From NIOZ-UU13 sp964417935 (lineage in GTDB: Bacteria; Planctomycetota; Phycisphaerae; Sedimentisphaerales; Anaerobacaceae): 7,405 nt of DNA. The stretch covers positions 1 to 7,405 of the forward strand of contig CAYQKF010000186.1 in assembly GCA_964417935.1 (NCBI GenBank), written 5' to 3'. Positions within the stretch are counted from its first letter, which is position 1, and each line of letters starts with the position of its first letter. The translations under genes were made by a program, and so were the position numbers. Below the pieces are notes generated by a model. It was not told the origin of the DNA, made no database searches, and worked only from the letters and a program-made list of their open reading frames with translations. Shown here one piece after another: positions 1 to 6,103 of the stretch.

Positions 1-530
1 ACGAGATATTCAGTACGTGGATAGATGGATGGGAAGTCCCGACGAATGGCTCTATGGCAGGTCATGCTGAACCTCCTTTTGCCGAGACTACGATTGTTCA
101 CGGCGGCTCTCAGTCGATGCCGCTTTATTACGAGAACAATTTCAAGTACTCTGAGGCAGCCATGACGTTGGTCTCGGCGCGTGATTGGACCGAAGAAGGT
201 GTTGGAGTATTGTCGCTGTGGTTCTACGGCGATGCGTCTAATGCCGCTGAGCGGATGTATGTGGCTCTCAACGGCAGCGCGGTGGTCTATCACGATAATC
301 CCGATGCGGCGTTGATAGATGAGTGGACGGAATGGACTATCGACCTGCAGGAGTTCACAGGCGTGAACCTTGCCAATGTCAATACAATTTCTATTGGTTT
401 CGGCGATAAGAACAATATTCAGGCCGGCGGTTCAGGTTTAGTGTTTTTTGATGATATTCGGCTGTATCGGCCGGCACCGCCGGAACCAGAACCGGCACCG
501 TATGGTTCGAAAAGGTATGTTTCTCTATGA
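1..530 (+). CDS. 3' part of a secreted beta-sandwich (CBM/LamG-associated-like) protein, C-terminus truncated
   Basis: The frame is open from base 3 to a TGA at 528-530, so the gene starts outside the window; the first in-window ATG (54) has no special claim to be the start because coding-like sequence (EIFSTWIDGWEVPTNGS) precedes it. The product resembles a beta-sandwich domain found in large secreted planctomycete proteins: aromatic- and Asn-rich strands (SMPLYYENN, SLWFYGD, WTEWTIDLQEF), then GSGLVFFDDIRLYRP, the typical last strand of such carbohydrate-binding-like folds. A PAPPEPEPAP linker follows, after which another domain would be expected. Instead the frame enters out-of-frame sulfatase DNA near base 500 and stops after YGSKRYVSL. 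Seen: the domain-like sequence, linker and abrupt stop. Inferred: the rest of the protein was lost by deletion or by a misjoined contig. A role in glycan binding or surface attachment is plausible but not shown. Confidence 0.7.
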   Translation, partial: EIFSTWIDGWEVPTNGSMAGHAEPPFAETTIVHGGSQSMPLYYENNFKYSEAAMTLVSARDWTEEGVGVLSLWFYGDASNAAERMYVALNGSAVVYHDNPDAALIDEWTEWTIDLQEFTGVNLANVNTISIGFGDKNNIQAGGSGLVFFDDIRLYRPAPPEPEPAPYGSKRYVSL

Positions 531-1035
531 TGCGTTGCTGCACGTTCCGATGATATGGTATGCTCCGGGACTGGTAAGCCGAGGCATTCGCGTGAAAAAT
601 TTGGCTCAGGGAGTTGACCTGTTCCCGACTTTAACGGATTTGACCGGCGGCAGATTCGACGGTGAACTTCCCGGCAGGTCCTTAAAAAACTTCTTGCGGG
701 AGCAATCGAAAGAAGAAAAAGATTTCACCGTCTTTGCATCCGCGGCCTATAGCGATTTACCGCCGAATTACTTTGATAATCCCGAACCGGCTTACGACCC
801 TGATAGCGATGTCCCGTTCCATACCCGCGTAGAAAATCTTACATGGAAGGCTGAAAATAGAACGGCTATGGCGCGCACGAGCCAGTGGAAGCTGATATTG
901 AATGAATCACGTATGCCGGAATTATACAACATGGCAGAGGGCTGGATTGAGAAAGAAAACCTCGCCGACAAACCAGATTTCAACAAGGTGCGCAGAGCGC
1001 TCGAGGCCAGAATAAAAAACGTTTGGAAGTGGTGA
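502..1035 (+). pseudogene. 5'-truncated sulfatase (C-terminal part only)
   Basis: From the ATG at 502 this frame gives about 177 residues matching the C-terminal part of S1-family (formylglycine) sulfatases. It begins RKGMFLYDALLHVPMIWYAPG, the stretch that normally follows the metal-binding DHG motif; the Lys there is usually a sulfate contact. It continues with a GVDLFPTLTDLTGG segment and ends in a typical sulfatase tail (TSQWKLILNE, PELYNMAEG, ENLADKP). The N-terminal two thirds, including the formylglycine Cys motif, the Asp pair and the signal peptide, are absent. The frame is open back to 448, but that part is the Pro/Glu linker of the upstream gene read out of frame. It should be catalytically dead even if translated. 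Its TGA (1033-1035) overlaps the ATG of the next sulfatase, so the intact ancestor was probably part of the same operon. The subfamily cannot be assigned from the tail alone. Confidence 0.85.
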
Positions 1036-1037
1036 TG
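1025..1037 (+). promoter_or_regulatory. RBS and stop/start overlap (translational coupling)
   Basis: GGAAG at 1025-1029 lies five bases before the ATG at 1035, and the stop of the truncated sulfatase shares base 1035 (TGATG). This favours ATG 1035 over the in-frame TTG at 1023 and suggests the two reading frames were once translationally coupled. Confidence 0.55.
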
Positions 1038-2720
1038 GAGAAACACATATTCTCTAAACAAATTAATACATACGCTTGCACACGACGTGATTTCTTGAAG
1101 ACCGCAGGGTTGGGTACTATAGCCCTGATGCTGACTTGCAAATCCTCCTTCACCAAGGTCTCGCAAGACAGACCTAATATCCTTTTTATTGCCGTTGATG
1201 ATTTGCGGCCGGAATTGGGCTGTTATGGCCAGAAGCTTGTCCACAGTCCGAACATCGACAGGCTGGCCCGCGAAGGGATGCGGTTCAATCGCGCCTACTG
1301 CCAGGTTGCTATTTGCGGTCCGTCACGCACCAGTCTTATGACAGGTTTGCGCCCGGACTCGGTCAGAGTGGTCGATAACGTAACTTACTTCCGGAACACC
1401 GTACCTAATGTGATAACGCTGCCACAGCACTTTCGTAATCACGGTTATGAAACTGTTTACATCGGCAAGATATACCATAGCACGATGCGCGACGAGGAAC
1501 AATCGTGGAGCCGCAAGGCCGTTTATCCAAAGTCTGATTACCGGCGTGACGTTGGCGGATACCAACTGGAGAAAAACCAGACCTTGGTGAAACGTCGGCG
1601 TGAGGAAGTAGAAAAGAAGTATGGACAGGTGAGGCTCGGCGGTATGGCGTGCGGACCGGCAACTGAATCCGCCGACGTGCCTGACAACGCCTACCAAGAT
1701 GGCCGAACTACCGACGCGGCCATTGCGACTCTGCGCCAGCTTAGAGATACTTCGATGCTCGGGACAAGCAAGTCAAGCAGGCCCTTTTTCCTCGCGGTTG
1801 GATTCCATAAGCCACACCTGCCGTTTATCGCGCCGAAGCAGTACTGGGACCTCTATAATCCGAAAGAAATTGACCTTGCAAATAATCCGTTTGTGCCGAA
1901 GGACGCGCCGTCTGTCAGCATGCACTGTTCTTTTGAGCTTCGTGTTCGCTATGGTGTACCTAAATCCGGCCCCATCCCGAACGAGATGGCCCGCAATCTC
2001 ATTCACGGATACCTGGCATGCGCCAGCTATGTGGATTCACAAATCGGCCGCCTAATCAGGGGATTGGAAGGACTGGGACTGCGAGAAAATACTATTATTA
2101 TGCTCTGGGGTGACCACGGCTGGCATCTTGGGGAACACGCACTATGGGGCAAGGCAACTAACTTTGAGATCGCCACGCGCTCGCCTCTGCTCGTCAGCTA
2201 CCCAGGCATGAAAACAGCCGGTCAGAGCAGCAATTCCCTGGTTGAACTGATAGATATGTATCCGACGCTTTGTGAACTCGGCGGTTTACCTGTACCAAAG
2301 CATGTTGAAGGAACAAGCTTTGTACCTCTTTTGCGTAATCCGAATCGTCCATGGAAATCGGCAGCTTTCAGCCAGTTCCCGTGCCCTGCCCTTCGTGAGT
2401 GGGCCGCACGTCCGCTGTCTGACGCAATGCGGGGAACATTTTTTGGTCCACTTATCCGACAGGTGGAACAGAAACTCAAAGCTGAGGCGCCGGACCGCTA
2501 CAGTCAGGAACTGTACAATAATCATCTGATGGGTTATTCCATGCGGACGGACAGGTACCGTTTAACAATCTGGGTTGATACGCAGCATCCGGACAGTGAA
2601 CCGGTCGCAGTGGAACTTTACGACCATCACAAGGACCCGGATGAAAATATTAACATTGCCGTAAATTCGAAGAATGCAAAGTTGATAAGAAAACTTATAA
2701 CACAGATAAAAATAAAATGA
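1035..2720 (+). CDS. Tat-exported iduronate-2-sulfatase-like S1 sulfatase
   Basis: This 561-residue protein hydrolyses a sulfate ester, probably on a glycan outside the cytoplasm. The N-terminus carries a twin-arginine signal (TRRDFLKTAGLG, residues 16-27) followed by a hydrophobic run; a Cys after LMLT is only a poor lipobox. The catalytic domain opens with PNILFIAVDDLRPELGCYG (metal Asp55/Asp56). CGPSR at 94-98 is the formylglycine motif, with Cys94 to be oxidised by a maturation enzyme not in this window. GFHKPHLPF (His258, Lys259, His261) and GDHGWHLGEH (Asp360, His361) complete the metal/sulfate site, then WGKATNFE. The C-terminal AVELYDHHKDPDENIN is typical of the iduronate-2-sulfatase-like branch, and length matches it. 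An upstream TTG (1023) in frame is possible, but ATG 1035 overlaps the preceding stop by one base and has GGAAG five bases ahead. It is all-intact and followed after 16 bp by the GH127 gene. The family is secure; the true substrate is unknown. Confidence 0.94.
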   Translation: MEKHIFSKQINTYACTRRDFLKTAGLGTIALMLTCKSSFTKVSQDRPNILFIAVDDLRPELGCYGQKLVHSPNIDRLAREGMRFNRAYCQVAICGPSRTSLMTGLRPDSVRVVDNVTYFRNTVPNVITLPQHFRNHGYETVYIGKIYHSTMRDEEQSWSRKAVYPKSDYRRDVGGYQLEKNQTLVKRRREEVEKKYGQVRLGGMACGPATESADVPDNAYQDGRTTDAAIATLRQLRDTSMLGTSKSSRPFFLAVGFHKPHLPFIAPKQYWDLYNPKEIDLANNPFVPKDAPSVSMHCSFELRVRYGVPKSGPIPNEMARNLIHGYLACASYVDSQIGRLIRGLEGLGLRENTIIMLWGDHGWHLGEHALWGKATNFEIATRSPLLVSYPGMKTAGQSSNSLVELIDMYPTLCELGGLPVPKHVEGTSFVPLLRNPNRPWKSAAFSQFPCPALREWAARPLSDAMRGTFFGPLIRQVEQKLKAEAPDRYSQELYNNHLMGYSMRTDRYRLTIWVDTQHPDSEPVAVELYDHHKDPDENINIAVNSKNAKLIRKLITQIKIK

Positions 2721-2725
2721 TAATT

Positions 2726-2730
2726 GGGAG
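2726..2730 (+). promoter_or_regulatory. Shine-Dalgarno of the GH127 gene
   Basis: GGGAG sits six bases before the ATG at 2737, in the 16-bp gap after the sulfatase stop. It fixes the start of the glycosidase, and the gap is too short for a separate promoter of usual size unless it lies inside the sulfatase gene. Confidence 0.75.
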
Positions 2731-2736
2731 ATAGAA

Positions 2737-4830
2737 ATGCACAGGTTATCAATAACACTTACGATTGTTTTAATTGCTGTTCTGTTAAGCACCACCCCTT
2801 CCCGCGCCGAGACGGCTAAACACGACTACGGCATCATCAAGAACCAGGACAGCCAGTATGCAAAACTAAAGAGTGTTGACTTGAAAGATGTTCGCTGGAC
2901 TGAAGGTTTCTGGGCAGAGCGGTTTACGCAGACATGCGATGTTACGCTCCCACGGCTATGGGAGCTGGCATCAGACCCGGATATGGGGCACGCCATACAA
3001 AACATGAGAATTGCCGCCGGCCTTGAGAAAGGAAAATTCAAGGGAACCGATTGGCAGGATGCCTGGGTCTATAAGTGGCTCGAAAGTGCCTGCTACATTT
3101 ATTCTGTTACAGGTGACCAAGAGCTTGACGAACAAATGGACGAGATTATCGACGTAATTTCCAAGGCACAACAACCGGATGGATACATAGCCTCACAGAC
3201 AACGGTACGCGGCCGCGAAAGATTTGAGAACGCCGGGCATCACGAGCTATACACGATGGGTCACCTTATCACGGCTGCGTGTATTCATCACCGGGTTATC
3301 GGCAAGACGACACTGCTTAACGTTGCCCGCAAAGCAGCGGATTACATTTACGACAGGTTCAAGGGACGTGACCCGAAGCTGGCTGACTTTCCACGCAACC
3401 CGTCAATCATTATGTCGGCTGTCGAGCTGTATCGTACAACGGGCGAGAAGAAGTACCTGGATATGGCCAACTTCTTTATCGACTGGCGCGGAAGCCGTTA
3501 TGGAAAAGGGCGTAGAAATGCCTGGGGCACTATAATAAATGGCAGTGACCTGAACCAGAACTGGCGTCCCCTTCGCAAGGAGACCGAAGTGGTAGGCCAC
3601 GCGGTATTCTTTACCTATCTCTTCGCCGGTGCGGCTGATGCTTATATGGAGACCGGTGACAAAACGCTTCTCGACGCACTTGAGAGATTGTGGACAGACC
3701 TCGTGGAAAAAAAGATGTATGTCACCGGCGGTGTAAGTCCGATACATAAAGCCCATCCGGTCCGAAGTTTTCAGCCCGGCCGTCTTTCTACTATCGTTGG
3801 TGATTCCATTCACGAAGGTGTCGGTGGCCCCTTTGAGCTGCCGAATGATACGGCTTACAACGAGACCTGCGGCCAAATCGGCAACCTGATGTGGAACTGG
3901 CGGATGCTGGCCATTACCGGACAGGCTCGCTTTGCCGACATAATGGAACGAACTCTTTTTAACTCGATTCTCTCCGGTATCGAGGTTGACGGCGATAATT
4001 GGTCATATACCAATCCGCTTCGCTGGCATGGCCCCGAGCACATACTGCGCAGCAACGATACGCACAAACGTTTAGACCCTGGAACAAGGATGATCTGTTG
4101 TCCTACGAATCTCCTGCGAACTGTTGCCTCCTGGCATAATTACCTTTACAGCACCAACGACAAAGGACTGTGGATTCATCACTATGGTGGAAACGTTTTC
4201 GATGGCAAACTTGCCGACGGCCGAAAACTAAAACTTACACAGAAAACAAACTACCCATGGGACGGCAAGGTACGCATTACTGTGGATGCCGTTGAGTCCG
4301 GTGACCCATTTTCCATTCTACTGAGGGTTCCCGGCTGGGCGAAGAGCTCTAACTTGAAAATTAACCATAAACCAACCAACATCTTCCGGTACGAGCCGGC
4401 ATCATACACATCCGTTGAACGAAAGTGGGCTGCCGGTGATGTCATCGAGCTGGACCTGCCTATGCCGGTCAGAATGATTATGGCCGACACGCGAGTGGAG
4501 CAAACCCGCAACCAGGTCGCCATTATGCGGGGCCCGATTGTTTATTGCCTTGAGTCCGTTGACGTTCCACAAGGGATTCGGTTTGAAGATATTTGTATTC
4601 CCGCAAATGCGAAATGGAATGTTCAGCATGAGCCTGACCTGCTCGGTGGAGTGACCGTGCTGAAGACAAAAGCTATGGTCATCGATAAAACCACTGCAAA
4701 AGATATCGGCGGCTACCGCCAAGTGAGCGATGTTAAGCCGCGTCGCATAGACATCAGGATGATTCCATACTATGCATGGAACAATCGACAAGAGCCGAAG
4801 ATGAGTGTCTGGTTACCGGTCAGGTGGTAG
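2737..4830 (+). CDS. Secreted GH127/DUF1680 beta-L-arabinofuranosidase-like glycosidase
   Basis: The 697-residue product has a Sec signal peptide (hydrophobic core 8-19, likely cleavage after SRA24), then a DUF1680 (alpha/alpha)6-barrel catalytic domain to about residue 500 and a beta-rich C-terminal part. Known enzymes of this family (Bifidobacterium HypBA1) use a Glu acid/base, a Cys nucleophile and a Zn site of Glu, Cys, Cys, Cys. Here the counterparts are visible: Glu360 (SIHEGVGG) as acid/base, Glu376 and Cys378 (NETCG), Cys454 as nucleophile and Cys455 (MICCPTN). The spacings 360-376 (16), 376-378 (2) and 376-454 (78) closely match my recollection of HypBA1 (322, 338, 340, 417). The fold, LPNDTAYNETC and WSYTNPL segments support this, and the enzyme looks active. 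Length is slightly above HypBA1. It probably shares a transcript with the upstream sulfatase. The family also includes enzymes on other L-sugars (for example aceric acid), and GH146 is closely related, so beta-L-arabinofuranoside is the likeliest rather than a proven substrate. Confidence 0.92.
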   Translation: MHRLSITLTIVLIAVLLSTTPSRAETAKHDYGIIKNQDSQYAKLKSVDLKDVRWTEGFWAERFTQTCDVTLPRLWELASDPDMGHAIQNMRIAAGLEKGKFKGTDWQDAWVYKWLESACYIYSVTGDQELDEQMDEIIDVISKAQQPDGYIASQTTVRGRERFENAGHHELYTMGHLITAACIHHRVIGKTTLLNVARKAADYIYDRFKGRDPKLADFPRNPSIIMSAVELYRTTGEKKYLDMANFFIDWRGSRYGKGRRNAWGTIINGSDLNQNWRPLRKETEVVGHAVFFTYLFAGAADAYMETGDKTLLDALERLWTDLVEKKMYVTGGVSPIHKAHPVRSFQPGRLSTIVGDSIHEGVGGPFELPNDTAYNETCGQIGNLMWNWRMLAITGQARFADIMERTLFNSILSGIEVDGDNWSYTNPLRWHGPEHILRSNDTHKRLDPGTRMICCPTNLLRTVASWHNYLYSTNDKGLWIHHYGGNVFDGKLADGRKLKLTQKTNYPWDGKVRITVDAVESGDPFSILLRVPGWAKSSNLKINHKPTNIFRYEPASYTSVERKWAAGDVIELDLPMPVRMIMADTRVEQTRNQVAIMRGPIVYCLESVDVPQGIRFEDICIPANAKWNVQHEPDLLGGVTVLKTKAMVIDKTTAKDIGGYRQVSDVKPRRIDIRMIPYYAWNNRQEPKMSVWLPVRW

Positions 4831-4870
4831 CCACCGCCTGATTGATAACAGAAAGAATCATAATCGGAAT

Positions 4871-4880
4871 AGGAAAGGAA
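4871..4880 (+). promoter_or_regulatory. Purine-rich RBS of the short Tat-signal gene
   Basis: AGGAAAGGAA ends eight bases before the ATG at 4889. It decides the start: the same frame is open back to 4805, but that stretch overlaps the GH127 gene and has no ribosome-binding site, while the residues from 4889 form a clean Tat signal. Confidence 0.7.
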
Positions 4881-4888
4881 CCCACAGA

Positions 4889-5131
4889 ATGGGGGCAAAT
4901 TCCAGCCGACGTCATTTTCTACACGGCATTGGCATGGGCGTAGCAACTTTGGCGATGACCGGCTGTGCGGATACCGTTAAGCATCCTGCTTTAGAGGCCA
5001 CTGTCAGCGTATTCAGCGATAACGTGGCCGCCATCATAGACGTATTTGACTATGTAACTACCAACGACATTCTTTTTGATGCGCCTGCCGGCCGGGTCAT
5101 ATTCGTAGGTGATAATGTAATAGTCACATGA
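4889..5131 (+). CDS. Short Tat-signal/lipoprotein head with unknown body; probable gene remnant
   Basis: An 80-residue product starting MGANSSRRHFLHGIGMGVAT, a clear twin-arginine signal (Arg7-Arg8-His-Phe-Leu) with a hydrophobic run and a lipobox-like MTGC (Cys26). Such heads usually introduce sulfatases or other exported enzymes in planctomycetes. After Cys26 there is no sulfatase opening (no PNI-FI--DD), only about 54 residues (such as SVFSDNVAAIIDVFDYVTTN and AGRVIFVGDNVIVT) that I do not recognise. The gene lies 58 bp after the GH127 stop on the same strand, so it would be the last gene of the cluster. Its stop codon (5129-5131) falls inside a palindrome that recurs at 6012-6028, next to a broken transposase. 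I infer a truncated or rearranged gene for an exported enzyme, but a genuine small Tat lipoprotein cannot be ruled out. Confidence 0.55.
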   Translation: MGANSSRRHFLHGIGMGVATLAMTGCADTVKHPALEATVSVFSDNVAAIIDVFDYVTTNDILFDAPAGRVIFVGDNVIVT

Positions 5132-5135
5132 CTAC
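5119..5135. repeat. 17-bp palindromic repeat, copy 1
   Basis: AATAGTCACATGACTAC contains the perfect inverted repeat TAGTCA-CA-TGACTA. It matches copy 2 at 6012-6028 in 16 of 17 bases, in the same orientation. It overlaps the stop codon of the short Tat-signal gene. Confidence 0.6.
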
Positions 5136-5155
5136 TGCAAATAACTATAAGCTTT

Positions 5156-5476
5156 CTATGTCAACTGTTGTAGATTTAGCATTTTATGGCCGCTGCGCTT
5201 ATGAAAACGGTTGATATATTGCGTATAGCGAAAGTGCGTCCTGCCGATGCCCTTGGCCAGCGAATCCTCCGCATGCGGTATCGCGACTATGTGTATATGA
5301 TTGCTCATCAGGCAATAGCCGACCAGCTCCAGAGCGTATTTGTCCGCCTGCTCTTTTAACAGCTCCAGGTACACCCGACGATCATCATCCACAAAGAACA
5401 CATCCTGCCGATTGTTACCTCGCTGGGTAATATGATGTGCAAACCCGACCGCTACTGCTCTGGCTAATCTTGGCAT
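5156..5476 (-). pseudogene. REP-associated tyrosine transposase (RAYT, IS200-like Y1 family), C-terminally truncated
   Basis: The 106-residue product starts MPRLARAVAVGFAHHITQRG and carries the HUH metal motif as SNHIHIV (His60, His62), typical of Y1/REP-associated single-strand transposases that act on hairpin DNA. Family members continue after HKRSGH with a segment like LWQNRFYS holding the catalytic Tyr, then a C-terminal helix region. Here homology ends at His97 (about base 5186) and the frame closes after an unrelated KMLNLQQLT, so the nucleophile is missing and the protein should be inactive. There is no clear Shine-Dalgarno ahead of the ATG at 5476. On its upstream side lie two 24-bp hairpin repeats (5516-5577), which look like its REP/terminal DNA. 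It is convergent with the short Tat-signal gene, with 24 bp between stops. Truncation by deletion or recombination is inferred; family identity is secure. Confidence 0.88.
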
Positions 5477-5515
5477 AAAGCCAAATTAACACAAAAACTA
5501 ACTCGTGTCAAACAA

Positions 5516-5539
5516 AAATAGGTGACTGTCCCTAGTTTT
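5516..5539. repeat. 24-bp REP-like repeat, copy 1
   Basis: Identical to 5554-5577, same orientation, 38 bp apart. The core TAGGTGACTGTCCCTA folds as TAGG/CCTA plus GA/TC with one unpaired T on the 5' arm and a CTG loop. A hairpin with a single extrahelical base is what IS200/IS605-type and RAYT enzymes recognise. It lies 40 bp upstream of the transposase start. Confidence 0.8.
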
Positions 5540-5553
5540 TTAGTTTTTTGTCT

Positions 5554-5577
5554 AAATAGGTGACTGTCCCTAGTTTT
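5554..5577. repeat. 24-bp REP-like repeat, copy 2
   Basis: A perfect second copy of 5516-5539, separated by a 14-bp T-rich spacer. Two hairpins in tandem resemble a small REP array belonging to the neighbouring transposase, although REP pairs are more often inverted than direct. Confidence 0.8.
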
Positions 5578-5885
5578 CGTTCGCGAGCCGGTCTGCGAGC
5601 AACGATTGATCTGCATAAATCGGCTGAGGTTCACAATCTGGCTTTGGGTTGGGGGGAGTTTCCTGCTACCGCTTCGGTCCAAAACTGGCCACAGGCGATG
5701 TGTCGCGACAGTAGAAAAAGAATTGAAGACCCCTGCACATTGCAAGGTCCAGTTTGAGGCTGCGGTCCCAGGAAGCACGTTCTATCTTAGTGCCATGAAA
5801 ATTACACTACTATAATCCGAACGGACATACAGTATTCCCCAAAAAGGTAATTACTCCAGGATTTCCATTTATGATTACCGTACGC

Positions 5886-5904
5886 GAGACTTCGATAAGC
5901 TCTC
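5886..5904. repeat. REP-like imperfect palindrome
   Basis: GAGACTTCGATAAGCTCTC pairs as GAGA/TCTC and CTT/AAG around a CGAT loop, with one unpaired C on the 3' arm. It is close to the CTTCGA-AAGCTC type of intergenic repeat seen in many bacteria, and shares the one-base-bulge design of the 24-bp repeats. Only one copy lies in the window. Confidence 0.45.
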
Positions 5905-6011
5905 ATCTCGGTGTAGGCCGAAGCCGGAGCCGGGCAGTCGAGCCGGGTTGTAATTGCAGGCCCTTCTCCTCGGCTCAAGACAAGCCCCACCCTCGAAGAT
6001 GATTTCAGGGC

Positions 6012-6028
6012 AATAGTCAAATGACTAC
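6012..6028. repeat. 17-bp palindromic repeat, copy 2
   Basis: AATAGTCAAATGACTAC, with the inverted repeat TAGTCA-AA-TGACTA, differs from 5119-5135 at one loop base. The two copies bracket about 880 bp holding the broken transposase and the REP-like repeats. Confidence 0.6.
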
Positions 6029-6053
6029 GAGCTTGTTGTAATCAATTAAAAAG

Positions 6054-6088
6054 TCTTCTGCCTTCTGGCTTCTGATTTCTGTCTTCTG
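6054..6088. repeat. Heptamer tandem repeat, five units
   Basis: Five contiguous 7-bp units, TCTTCTG, CCTTCTG, GCTTCTG, ATTTCTG and TCTTCTG, consensus NYTTCTG. The array sits 15 bp past the stop of the minus-strand membrane-protein gene, in its 3' untranslated region if transcribed. No gene frame crosses it, so it is not an obvious phase-variation switch. Confidence 0.85.
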
Positions 6089-6103
6089 TATGACCTGCCG
6101 GTT

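Larger units (their letters stand above)
5578..6103. other. Gene-poor region with palindromes and decayed sequence
   Basis: About 525 bp between the REP-like repeats and the minus-strand membrane-protein gene. Several short open frames exist (5606-5815 plus, 5802-6020 minus) but none has a ribosome-binding site, a recognisable motif or protein-like composition, and they overlap each other, so I do not call them genes. The visible content is a REP-like hairpin (5886-5904), a palindrome (6012-6028) and a heptamer tandem repeat (6054-6088). The rest looks like non-coding or decayed DNA. Confidence 0.6.

Noticed and set aside
1023..1035. TTG at 1023 as the start of the intact sulfatase.
   Set aside because: It would add only MEVV, lies inside the preceding frame and removes the well-placed GGAAG from the leader; ATG 1035 with stop/start overlap is more likely.
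4821..4840. Inverted repeat around the GH127 stop codon (CAGGTGG-TAG-CCACCGCCTG) as a terminator.
   Set aside because: The stem has a three-base bulge and no T tract follows; the next gene on the same strand has its own RBS 40 bp later.
5516..5577. The tandem 24-bp repeats as the remnant of a CRISPR array.
   Set aside because: Only two copies, a 14-bp spacer, and no cas genes; the hairpin and RAYT neighbour explain them better.
5560..5815. Two overlapping plus-strand open frames in the gene-poor region.
   Set aside because: They start inside the REP-like repeat or without a ribosome-binding site, overlap each other, and show no family resemblance.
5802..6020. A 72-codon minus-strand open frame.
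   Set aside because: No RBS or motif, and it runs through the REP-like hairpin and most of a palindrome; likely chance.
6040..6103. Possible Rho-independent terminator for the minus-strand gene (T tract at 6046-6052 read on the minus strand).
   Set aside because: The only stem before the T run is GCC-AGAA-GGC, three base pairs and several bases away, lying within the heptamer repeat; too weak.
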